This document shows, piece by piece, positions 1-7,964 of a stretch of 9,419 nucleotides of DNA (position 1 is the first letter of the stretch; the number at the start of each line of letters is the position of its first letter). Position numbers and translations under genes: made by a program. This DNA is from Ruminiclostridium sp. (GTDB taxonomy: Bacteria; Bacillota_A; Clostridia; Oscillospirales; Ruminococcaceae), in contig JAFZOA010000750.1 of assembly GCA_017550775.1 (NCBI GenBank), positions 1 to 9,419 of the forward strand. Reading direction: 5' to 3'. The notes beneath the pieces were generated by a model. That model ran no database searches, had not been told where the DNA came from, and was given only the letters and a program-made list of their open reading frames with translations.

Positions 1-3000
1 ACCGAGGACGATGATGCGTACATCATGGACGGGCAGAAGCCGTACAAGCTGAATGATTATCAGACCTACGATCTGGAGCAGTTTGAGCTGTACCGTTCGC
101 CGATCGTTCACGATAAAAATGGTTACTATGCCGATGATCTTGACGAGGGCGACAATATCCGTCTTGACGGGGAAATGTGGAAGGTCGAGAAAAAGACCGA
201 CAATATGATACATCTTTCCCGCGAGACCGATGAGGGCATACTGGACAAGCATATCTACGATAACTGGCAGGAAGCCCTTACACAGCAGGGATTTGAGTAT
301 ATTCCCGATAAAGCGCCGGTCATAGATATTCCTGCACCTGCAACAAAAAAGCAGACTGCAAGGAAGTCTGAACCTGCGCCTGTGTCCGGTGGTGAACAGC
401 TTTCGTTCTTTGGTGAGCCTGTGGATATAACAGCACCGGCAAAGCCGAAAAAGCGCGAGAAGCTGCGCCTTATATATCCCGCTGTTGACGTTACTCCCGA
501 AATGATAAACTTCGCTCTGAAATGCGGCAGCAACGATCCGAAAAGTATCGGGCGTATTGCGTATCAGTTCATGCTCGGAAAGAGCGATGTTGAGAACGCC
601 GAGTTTCTGCGCAAAGAGTTCAAAACGGACGGTCGCGGATATGTTCTGCCCGACGGTACTCACTTATCCGCTTGGTTCGATAATAACGGGATAACGCTGG
701 GTGTCGGCGAGACTGCTTTCAATATCGTGACGAAAGAGCATATTACTTGGGAAGATGCCGCAAAGCGTATCGGAGAAATGCTTGCGAAAGGTGATTATTG
801 TCAGCAGGACGCGATAGACCTGTCGGTTGGGACTGAGATAAAAGACCTTGCTGACAAGCTCTGGTTCATTCATCAGGACATTGACCGCGATTCCGGGATA
901 GAATACTTTATTCCGGAAGAACAGTTCAAAGGTGGTTTTCCCGAATCACATAAGCGCATAATGGCTGATCTCGCTGATCCCGAAACATTACAGAAATATA
1001 TTACGGGCATGGAGGACTTCATTCGTATGTATGAGGAAAACCGCGATATACTGCGGTTTCACTTTCATAGACCGAAAGAAGCTCTTGCCCGTATGCGTGA
1101 TTTACAGATACAGCACGCGGAGTTCAGAACAATGCCTGATTTTGAGTTCAAGCCTTCGTTCTTCATCACGGAAGATGAAAAGGACGATATTCTTTTACAC
1201 CATTACGGGTACAGGGACGGAAAGTTCGGTATTGCTAAATTCTTTAAGGGACACGATGACGAGAAAGAGCGTGTCACATTCCTGAAAAAGACTTACGGCG
1301 AGGGCGGTTCCAGTCACATGGGATTCAGCGTTTCATACAATGCTAAAGGAATTCGCTGTGTTAAGTCTGATCTCGACTTCGGGACAACCGCTTACCATGC
1401 GGAAATGAAGTGGAAAGAGGTCGCAGAGCGCATTGACCGTCTTATCGACGAGGGTAAATATATTACTCAAAAAGACATAAACGAGCGCATAAAAGATGCA
1501 AAATATGACCTTGAACACAATGATCCGAACGAATATACCGAACAGTACCTTTTTGAGCGGGCAAAGGCTGTACTCGATGAGTACGGTATAGACTACTCGG
1601 ATATTCTTGCAAAAAAAGGTCTCATAGCAGAAACTGACGAGCCTGAGCAGGAAGAACCGGAGCAGGAGACCACGGAAACTGCGGAAATAGAGCAGGGACC
1701 GGAAACGCCTGATCCCGTGCAGACTGTGGTTGACGAAACGCAGAAACATTCCGCTGTCTTTATGAACATCGTAGATGAGGGTTTCATATATATCGGGAAA
1801 ACCGATACGGGGCTTGAATACACGATGTACGCACCTGACCTTACGCCCGTTGACGGTGGAGTTATTGACAGGTTAGGCACGGTCGATCTGCGCTACGAGG
1901 CTTCATTTATACTTGACAACAGTATCAATGACCTTGCAGAGATACAGGATAAAGAGCAGTTCTTTGAGCTTACAGAACTTGAATACGACGGTGATGTTCC
2001 CGCAAGGCTCGCAGAGCTGAAAGCAGACGCGCTCAACAATATGCCCGACAGCAGAGAAATGCCGGAACCGGTATTCCCTGCGGAGGCTGAGGAAGAAGCC
2101 GCTGTATTCATGGACGTTCGTGACGAGACCTTTATTTCTGTTATGCAGGTCGATGAGGGCATAGAGTACACTATTTATGCTGCCGATTTAACGCCTATCG
2201 ACGGCGGCGTGTGGGAAATGGAGGAAGCTATCGGGCTTTCCGAAGCGGTCGCACAGCTTTCGGGCTCGGAAATATCGAACTATGTTGAAATAATCGATTA
2301 TGATATGTTTTTCGAGATAGCGGATATGAATACGGAGCTCGATGTTCCCGCGGAGCTTGCAAAGCTAAAGGCGGCGGCTTTTGAGAGCATTTCACAGCAG
2401 ACCGATGAACCGGTAATGGAAGAAGCGACAGAGCCCGCCGAAAGAGCTGTATTCATGGATCCGAAAGACGAAACATTCATCGTTCTCGAACGCAAGGACA
2501 GCTGCATAGAGTACACAGCTTACGAACGTGATCTCACGGCTGTAGATGGCGGTTTATGGGAAACATACGGTGAAACACCGGAGCTGAAAGCAGTTGCTGC
2601 CGAGTTTATGGCGACTACCACAAGTTCAGTCATACAGATAAAGGATACCGAAGAATTCCTGAGACTATGCAATTCTGAAGATGCAGAAGAAATCGCGGTC
2701 GCGCTCGAACGCTTGAAACTGGATTCGCTGCCCAGCATTTATGATAATATAGAGCAGACGGAAACGATAGTTGAAGCGCCTGCGGCAACGGAAATTTCGC
2801 AGACCGAGGTTGATACTCATGCTGCCAATATTCCGTCAGAACCGGCGGCGAGTGAGGAGCCTGAACAGCTTACTGAACCTGCTGTGGAAGAACAGAAGCA
2901 GGAAAAGCCTGTTGCTGCCGTGCCTACAGTCAATGCTCCCGAAATAATGATGACACCGAAGAAAGAACCGAAAACCGGCACTCCGGTCACATATCATTAT

Positions 3001-6000
3001 CATGAGGGCAGCGAGGTCAAAGGTGCAAAGGCAAAGTTCCGCGCGAATGTCGCGGCTATAGAAACGCTGCGCATGGTCGAAGCGGAGAACAGATACGCTA
3101 CTCCCGAAGAACAGGCTATAATGGCTAAATACTCCGGTTGGGGCGGTATTCCGCAGGCGTTTACTACGGATTTAGCGGCGGACAGAGCGGGCGGCAGTCT
3201 GGGTGAAGCGGCTCCCGATAGCTGGGCGGCGGAGCAGGCGCAGTTAAGGGCTTTGCTTACTCCCGACGAATACAGCGCCGCGCGTGAATCTACGCTTACG
3301 AGCTTCTACACACCTCCGGAAGTAACTGACTGCATTTATCAAGCTCTCGGACAATTCGGCTTTGAGGATGGAAACATTCTTGAACCGTCAATGGGTGTCG
3401 GAAACTTCTTCTCTAAGATGCCGGAGGAAATGCACGAACATTCTAAACTATACGGTGTAGAGCTTGACAGCATTTCGGGCAGGATAGCACCAATGCTGTA
3501 CCCGGAAGATCGCATACAGATAAAGGGGTTCGAGCAGACGCGGTTCAATAACAACAGCTTTGATGTTGTTATCGGAAATATCCCGTTCGGCGATTACCGT
3601 GTCAGCGATAAGGCTTATGACAAGCTCGGTTTCAAGATACATGACTACTTTGCGGCGAAATCCGTGGATAAGGTAAAGCCCGGCGGCGTGGTCGCACTTG
3701 TAACGAGCAAGTTCACAATGGATAAGTTCAATGAAGCGGCTCGCAGATACCTTGCGGAGCGCTGCGATCTGCTTGGTGCGGTACGTATGCCCGCAGGAAC
3801 ATTCAAGGACGCGGACGGTATCACTACCGATATTATTTTTCTCAAAAAGCGCGATACGCTTACCGTGGAAGTTCCCGATTGGGTACACATGGGACAGACC
3901 GAGGACGGAGTTCCGTGCAATCAGTATTTCGTAGATAATCCTGATATGGTGCTCGGTACCATGGAATGGGACGAACGTATGAGAGGAAAGTACGGTCCCG
4001 ACAGCAAGGTAACGGTTTGTACCGCTGACAGCGATATTCCGCTTGCGGAGCAGCTCAAAGCGGCTGTTGCGAAGATAAAGGGCAGTATCGAAACGGTACG
4101 AAGTGAGGAACAGGAGCAGGGAACCGTAAATATGATACCTGCTGACCCGTCCGTGAGAAACTTCACACACACTATTGTTGACGGAAAGCTCTATTACCGT
4201 GAAAATGAGGTAATGCTTGAGGTGAAGGAGACCGGCAAGGCTCTTGAACGTATGATCGGTATGCATAATATACGCCTTGCGGCTATGGCTGTCATTGACG
4301 CTCAGGCGGCGGGCTGCACCGATGAAGAATTACACAGCTTGCAGGCGGAGCTGAACAGGGTATATGACCGGTTCAAAAAGAACTTCGGGAATATAACGGA
4401 CAGCGCAAATGAGCGCGTTTTCCGGCATGATGATGACTACAATACGCTTGCTGCATTGGAGATGATCGACGCGGAAAAGAAAACAGTCGAGAAGTCAGAG
4501 ATATTCACGAAAAGAACCATACTTCCGGAAATGGAGATAATGTCGGTCGGCACGGCGCAGGAAGCATTACAGGTATCGCTTGACCGAAAAGGCATTGTTG
4601 ATATTGAATATATGGCTGCGCTTGTCGGGGACGCTCCCGAAAAGGTGATAGTCGATCTCGGAAGCGAGATATTCCGCGATCCTGCAAAAATAAATGATGA
4701 AGCCTCGTATTCGGGCTATGTGGATGCCTCGGAATATCTTTCGGGCAATGTCCGTGAGAAGCTGAAAATAGCACAGCAATTCGCAGACCACATAGACGAG
4801 AGCTTTAAGCGGAATGTGACGGCATTGCAGAAGGTAATCCCGAAAGACCTTGAAGCGAGTGAAATATCCGTGCGTATCGGCGCTAACTGGATAGACCTTG
4901 ATGATTACAGCAGATTCCTGCGTGATTATGCTCAGGCGAGAACCGGAAGGTTCGATCATCCTGTTACCCGTACTAAAACCGGAGAATACAAGATAGAGGG
5001 CAAGGGACAAGACCGTTCTGTCGCGGCGACCGAAAGCTATGGTACAGCGCGCATGAACAGTTATCAGATATTTGAAAATCTGCTTAATCAGCGTGATATT
5101 GTTGTTAAGGACAGAGTTGAGGACGATGAAGGAAAGGTGTCATACGTTATAAACCCGGAAGCAACGCAGCTTGCAAAGGAAAAGGCACGTTTGATGAAGG
5201 AAGCCTTTAAAAAGTGGATATGGGACGATCCCGCGCGGCGTGAGAAATATGTTGAACGCTACAATTTTCTGTTCAATGCTATACGCGGTCGAGAGTATGA
5301 CGGTTCACACCAGACATTTCCGGGTATGAATCCTGCAATTAAGCTGCGTCCACATCAGGAAAATGCCGTACTCCGTGCGAAGTTGGGCGGTAATACGCTG
5401 CTTGCGCATTGCGTCGGTGCGGGAAAGTCGTTTGAGATGATCGCGTCGGCAATGGAAAAGAAGCGTCTGGGACTGATAAATAAAGCCTGTGTGGTAGTTC
5501 CGAAACATCTCACATTACAGACAGCGAGTGAATGGATGCGCTTGTATCCGAACGCGAAGCTGCTTGTGGCACGTCCGGAGGATTTCACGAAAGACAACAG
5601 ACAGCAGTTTATAGCAAGGTGCGTGACCGGCGACTATGATGCGGTAATAATGTCGTTTCAGCAGTTTGAACGCATACCGATGTCCGACGAATATTGTAAA
5701 CAGTTCATGCAGAAGGAGCTTGACACGATACTCGAAGCATTGCAGGACGCTGACAAATCAGACAGGGTATCCATAAAGTCGTTGGAGCGACAGCGGAAGA
5801 AGACGGAAGAAAGGCTTGCAAAGCTGATGTCCTCCAAAAAGGATAATTCGCTGTGTTTTGAAAAGCTCGGATTTGACTATCTTGTTTGCGACGAAGCCCA
5901 TTATTACAAGAACTGTTTTGTGGCGACGAAAATGTCGAATGTTGCCGGAGTACAGACAACGGCGGCGCAGAAGTCCGAAGATATGCTGATGAAAACGCAG

Positions 6001-7953
6001 TATCTCAATGACAAGTACGGCTGTAACAATATTTTATTCGCTACCGGCACGCCCGTGAGCAATAGCATGGTCGAGTTCTATGTAATGCAGCGTTATCTGC
6101 GTCCTGATCTGCTTGAAAAGGCTGGGCTTGAAACCTTCGACGATTGGGCGAGTACGTTCGGTGAGGTAGTATCGCAGCTTGAAATAAAGCCTGCGGGCAA
6201 CGGCTTTCAGATGAAGAACAGGTTTTCCAAATTCGTGAATATCCCGGAACTCATGCAGATGTACAAAGAGTTTGCTGATATTCAGACGCAGGATATGATA
6301 AAGCTGAAAGTCCCGGAACTAAAAACCGGCGAACCGATAGTTGTTGTTGCAAAACCCGATGCTTACCAGAAGGAATACATGAGGGTACTTGCCAAAAGAA
6401 GCGAGGCGATACACGGCGGCAATGTCGATCCGCGGGAAGACAATATGCTGCGCATTACGCACGAAGCGCGTCTGCTCGGACTTGACAGCAGATGTATATA
6501 TCCGGAGGTACAGCCGGCTCCCGACAGTAAAGTAATGATGCTTATCGATAATCTCGAAAAGAATTATTACGATACCATGGCGGAAAAGGGCGTTCAGATC
6601 GTTTTCTGTGATATAGCGGTAAACGATGATGACGGACATTTCTCGGTATATGAAGCGATAAAGGAGGAACTTGTCAAGCGCGGTATTCCCCGTGAGGAGA
6701 TATGCTTCGCGGGCGACGCGCAGACAGACAAGGCGAGAGCGGAATTGTATGAGAAGCTCCGCGCGGGCGAGAAGCGCTTCATTCTCGCAAGTACGACGAA
6801 ACTCGGCACAGGCGCAAATGTGCAAGACCGGATATGCGCTATACATCATCTTGACATACCTTGGAAGCCTGCTGATCTGACACAGCAGGACGGTCGTGGT
6901 GTGCGACAGGGAAACAATTTCTCTGAGATCGGTATCTATCATTATCTCACCGAAAATACCTTCGACAGTTATATGATGGGGATAATCACTAATAAGGCGA
7001 AGTTTATTTCACAGATAATGACAAGCAAAGACCCCGTGCGCGTTTCGGAAGATGTTGACGAGACCGTTCTTACATATTCGCAGATGCAGGCTATTGCGTC
7101 CGGTAATCCTATGATTAAGGAAAAGATACAGTTGGACAATGATATTGCAACGCTGAAAACGCTGGAAACAGCGTATCAGAGTTCGCGCTTTAAGTTACAG
7201 GATATGGTGGAAAGAAAGTTGCCGGTGACGATAGAGAGCTACGCGGCGATACTGCAAAAGGCAAGCGCAGACTTAAAGGATTTTCAGGAGCGTCACCCCG
7301 AAGATGCCGAGTTTGAAATGATTATAGACGGGAAGAAAGTCACGGAAAGAACCGAAGCCGGTGAAGCGGTAGAGAAGGCTATTATTAAATGTCTTGCGAA
7401 GAATGAGACCGTCCCGGTCGGTACATACTTTGGCTTCGAGCTTAGTGTTGAGCCCAACAGCGCGAACGGCACATTCTTCGGTGAGGGCTCTCCTGCGGTT
7501 GCGGTATTAAAGGGTAATCTGAAATATTCAACGGAAATATCCTCGAACAATCCTCTCGGAAATATGCGTCGTATAGAGAACCTGACAGGTATGCAGATAA
7601 GCCAGAAAATCAAAAAGGTGACACAAGATCTCGAACAGGCGCGCGCTAACCTTGAACGTGCAAAGGAAGATCTTGCAAAGCCTTTTGAACACGCGGAGGA
7701 GCTTGAAGCCAAAATGCAGCGCCTTGTGGTGGTGAATCTTGAACTGTCAAAAAATCAATCTATGGACGATGATGAACCTATACCGATCATAGATGATTCG
7801 CTTGACGAGGACGAGCCTACCGTTGACGAGAGCCGTTATGAAAGAGATAATTCTGTGCAGCAGCGCGGTGTTCCGATAGTTGACGCTCGGATATATGCGG
7901 ACGCTGTTCCGGTAAAGCCTGTTATTCAGCAGAGTAAGCCCAGAATACGTTAG
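1..7953 (+). CDS. Giant polyvalent N6-adenine methyltransferase / SNF2-type helicase (5' partial)
   Basis: This is a multidomain DNA methyltransferase-helicase of the kind carried by clostridial conjugative elements and comparable in layout to the phage P1 anti-restriction protein DarB. The frame is open from base 1. The first ATG (25) has no ribosome binding site at a workable distance, and coding-like sequence precedes it, so the true start lies upstream. Counting from that ATG, the protein has 2642 residues: N-terminal modules (156-258, 381-479), three tandem repeats (577-912), an acidic linker (about 913-985), the conserved GWGG entry block (1038), a methyltransferase with EPSMGVGNFF (1120-1129) and NIPFG (1185-1189), a bridging block containing YDGSH and FPGMNP (about 1746-1770), a helicase with GAGKS (1798-1802) and DEAH (1956-1959), and a helical C-terminal region (about 2514-2575) followed by an Asp/Glu-rich tail. 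No signal peptide, membrane segment or recognisable nuclease motif is visible, so it is probably a cytoplasmic or transferred protein. The protective role is inferred from family and context; the domain calls are strong. Confidence 0.93.
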   Translation, partial: TEDDDAYIMDGQKPYKLNDYQTYDLEQFELYRSPIVHDKNGYYADDLDEGDNIRLDGEMWKVEKKTDNMIHLSRETDEGILDKHIYDNWQEALTQQGFEYIPDKAPVIDIPAPATKKQTARKSEPAPVSGGEQLSFFGEPVDITAPAKPKKREKLRLIYPAVDVTPEMINFALKCGSNDPKSIGRIAYQFMLGKSDVENAEFLRKEFKTDGRGYVLPDGTHLSAWFDNNGITLGVGETAFNIVTKEHITWEDAAKRIGEMLAKGDYCQQDAIDLSVGTEIKDLADKLWFIHQDIDRDSGIEYFIPEEQFKGGFPESHKRIMADLADPETLQKYITGMEDFIRMYEENRDILRFHFHRPKEALARMRDLQIQHAEFRTMPDFEFKPSFFITEDEKDDILLHHYGYRDGKFGIAKFFKGHDDEKERVTFLKKTYGEGGSSHMGFSVSYNAKGIRCVKSDLDFGTTAYHAEMKWKEVAERIDRLIDEGKYITQKDINERIKDAKYDLEHNDPNEYTEQYLFERAKAVLDEYGIDYSDILAKKGLIAETDEPEQEEPEQETTETAEIEQGPETPDPVQTVVDETQKHSAVFMNIVDEGFIYIGKTDTGLEYTMYAPDLTPVDGGVIDRLGTVDLRYEASFILDNSINDLAEIQDKEQFFELTELEYDGDVPARLAELKADALNNMPDSREMPEPVFPAEAEEEAAVFMDVRDETFISVMQVDEGIEYTIYAADLTPIDGGVWEMEEAIGLSEAVAQLSGSEISNYVEIIDYDMFFEIADMNTELDVPAELAKLKAAAFESISQQTDEPVMEEATEPAERAVFMDPKDETFIVLERKDSCIEYTAYERDLTAVDGGLWETYGETPELKAVAAEFMATTTSSVIQIKDTEEFLRLCNSEDAEEIAVALERLKLDSLPSIYDNIEQTETIVEAPAATEISQTEVDTHAANIPSEPAASEEPEQLTEPAVEEQKQEKPVAAVPTVNAPEIMMTPKKEPKTGTPVTYHYHEGSEVKGAKAKFRANVAAIETLRMVEAENRYATPEEQAIMAKYSGWGGIPQAFTTDLAADRAGGSLGEAAPDSWAAEQAQLRALLTPDEYSAARESTLTSFYTPPEVTDCIYQALGQFGFEDGNILEPSMGVGNFFSKMPEEMHEHSKLYGVELDSISGRIAPMLYPEDRIQIKGFEQTRFNNNSFDVVIGNIPFGDYRVSDKAYDKLGFKIHDYFAAKSVDKVKPGGVVALVTSKFTMDKFNEAARRYLAERCDLLGAVRMPAGTFKDADGITTDIIFLKKRDTLTVEVPDWVHMGQTEDGVPCNQYFVDNPDMVLGTMEWDERMRGKYGPDSKVTVCTADSDIPLAEQLKAAVAKIKGSIETVRSEEQEQGTVNMIPADPSVRNFTHTIVDGKLYYRENEVMLEVKETGKALERMIGMHNIRLAAMAVIDAQAAGCTDEELHSLQAELNRVYDRFKKNFGNITDSANERVFRHDDDYNTLAALEMIDAEKKTVEKSEIFTKRTILPEMEIMSVGTAQEALQVSLDRKGIVDIEYMAALVGDAPEKVIVDLGSEIFRDPAKINDEASYSGYVDASEYLSGNVREKLKIAQQFADHIDESFKRNVTALQKVIPKDLEASEISVRIGANWIDLDDYSRFLRDYAQARTGRFDHPVTRTKTGEYKIEGKGQDRSVAATESYGTARMNSYQIFENLLNQRDIVVKDRVEDDEGKVSYVINPEATQLAKEKARLMKEAFKKWIWDDPARREKYVERYNFLFNAIRGREYDGSHQTFPGMNPAIKLRPHQENAVLRAKLGGNTLLAHCVGAGKSFEMIASAMEKKRLGLINKACVVVPKHLTLQTASEWMRLYPNAKLLVARPEDFTKDNRQQFIARCVTGDYDAVIMSFQQFERIPMSDEYCKQFMQKELDTILEALQDADKSDRVSIKSLERQRKKTEERLAKLMSSKKDNSLCFEKLGFDYLVCDEAHYYKNCFVATKMSNVAGVQTTAAQKSEDMLMKTQYLNDKYGCNNILFATGTPVSNSMVEFYVMQRYLRPDLLEKAGLETFDDWASTFGEVVSQLEIKPAGNGFQMKNRFSKFVNIPELMQMYKEFADIQTQDMIKLKVPELKTGEPIVVVAKPDAYQKEYMRVLAKRSEAIHGGNVDPREDNMLRITHEARLLGLDSRCIYPEVQPAPDSKVMMLIDNLEKNYYDTMAEKGVQIVFCDIAVNDDDGHFSVYEAIKEELVKRGIPREEICFAGDAQTDKARAELYEKLRAGEKRFILASTTKLGTGANVQDRICAIHHLDIPWKPADLTQQDGRGVRQGNNFSEIGIYHYLTENTFDSYMMGIITNKAKFISQIMTSKDPVRVSEDVDETVLTYSQMQAIASGNPMIKEKIQLDNDIATLKTLETAYQSSRFKLQDMVERKLPVTIESYAAILQKASADLKDFQERHPEDAEFEMIIDGKKVTERTEAGEAVEKAIIKCLAKNETVPVGTYFGFELSVEPNSANGTFFGEGSPAVAVLKGNLKYSTEISSNNPLGNMRRIENLTGMQISQKIKKVTQDLEQARANLERAKEDLAKPFEHAEELEAKMQRLVVVNLELSKNQSMDDDEPIPIIDDSLDEDEPTVDESRYERDNSVQQRGVPIVDARIYADAVPVKPVIQQSKPRIR
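490..1461 (+). repeat. Duplicated N-terminal module within the giant protein (copies at 490-798 and 1165-1461)
   Basis: Two stretches of about 100 residues (156-258 and 381-479) follow the same plan. Each opens with V/I-T-x-E/D, then has an FLRKEF or FLKKTY segment followed by a Gly-containing stretch, a 'G-I' strand, and a closing W-x-(D/E)-(A/V)-A-x-R-I helix ending in G-D/K-Y. I recognise this pattern as a recurrent module of giant mobile-element helicases, where the second copy's 'GEGGSS' is the usual form. The first copy (TDGRGY) is more divergent. About 120 mostly helical residues separate the copies. The function is unknown; the duplication is read from the translated sequence by eye. 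Confidence 0.6.
1753..2760 (+). repeat. Three tandem ~115-residue domain repeats within the giant protein
   Basis: Units start at bases 1753, 2101 and 2446 (residues 577, 693, 808), a period of 116 and 115 residues. Each opens with AVFM, has D-E at unit positions 8-9, then F-I, then (I/L)-E-Y-T-x-Y, then D-L-T, then D-G-G exactly at unit positions 34-36 (residues 610, 726, 841). Units 2 and 3 share a Trp-Glu pair just after that. A weaker second half ends in a helix of the form A-x-L-x-x-L-K. Unit boundaries are acidic, Glu/Pro-rich linkers. The copies have diverged at the DNA level, so this is an old protein-level duplication and not a recent DNA repeat. The fold resembles the small 'large polyvalent protein-associated' (LPD) class, but I cannot assign a specific family. 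Confidence 0.85.
3301..3870 (+). other. N6-adenine DNA methyltransferase domain of the giant protein
   Basis: FYTPPEV (residues 1094-1100) is the motif X-type entry. EPSMGVGNFF (1120-1129) is the S-adenosylmethionine-binding motif I, followed by the acidic GVELD strand. DVVIGNIPFG, with N1185-I-P-F1188, sits where the catalytic (N/D)PP(Y/F) motif belongs, and a GGVVALVTSKF strand follows. The order X-I-IV is the gamma-class arrangement of type I methyltransferases. The Ile in place of the first Pro of the catalytic motif is a departure from the canonical form, although from memory NIPF/NVPF variants recur in this mobile-element family. No separate target-recognition domain is obvious. Confidence 0.88.
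5341..6930 (+). other. SF2/SNF2-type helicase domain of the giant protein
   Basis: The helicase opens with LRPHQ (Q1778). Walker A HCVGAGKSFEM has K1801. Motif II is CDEAHYYKN (D1956-H1959), preceded by a charged, probably coiled-coil segment (about 1893-1941). Motif III is ATGTP (2006-2010) followed by VSNSMVEFY. The C-terminal lobe has TTKLGTGANVQ (motif V, GTGANVQ at 2261-2267) and QQDGRGVRQGN (motif VI, 2287-2297) with the two expected arginines R2291 and R2294. All ATPase motifs are intact, so an active DNA translocase is expected. Fusion behind an N6 methyltransferase is the DarB-like architecture. Confidence 0.92.
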
Positions 7954-7957
7954 GAGG
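7952..7957 (+). promoter_or_regulatory. Ribosome binding site AGGAGG overlapping the upstream stop codon
   Basis: A perfect AGGAGG shares its first two bases with the TAG stop (7951-7953) of the giant gene. It lies 1 base before the ATG at 7959 and 7 bases before the ATG at 7965. Only the second spacing is normal, so it selects 7965 as the start. The overlap implies that translation of the two genes is coupled. Confidence 0.85.
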
Positions 7958-7964
7958 AATGTAC

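Noticed and set aside
25..27. ATG at 25 as the true start of the giant gene
   Set aside because: The frame is open upstream to base 1 with coding-like acidic sequence, and the only purine-rich match (GAGG at 4-7) is 17 bases away, too far for a normal ribosome binding site.
1333..1749. A 138-codon minus-strand frame rich in Phe, Leu and Val that looks superficially like a membrane protein
   Set aside because: The hydrophobic look is what antisense reading of Glu/Lys-rich codons produces. The plus strand here encodes a recognised module.
3448..4266. A 272-codon open frame on the minus strand opposite the methyltransferase region
   Set aside because: It lies wholly inside clearly coding plus-strand sequence with conserved methyltransferase motifs. 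Its translation shows no recognisable domain, so it is a shadow of the real gene's codon bias.
6661..6667. A perfect AAGGAGG ribosome-site-like sequence inside the helicase
   Set aside because: It encodes Lys-Glu-Glu in the giant protein and has no in-frame start codon at a workable distance, so it does not support an internal translation start.
7747..7772. A second slippery-type A-run (TCA AAA AAT) near the end of the giant gene
   Set aside because: A -1 shift would only remove the acidic tail, the heptamer type is poor for bacterial slippage, and no stimulatory structure was seen.
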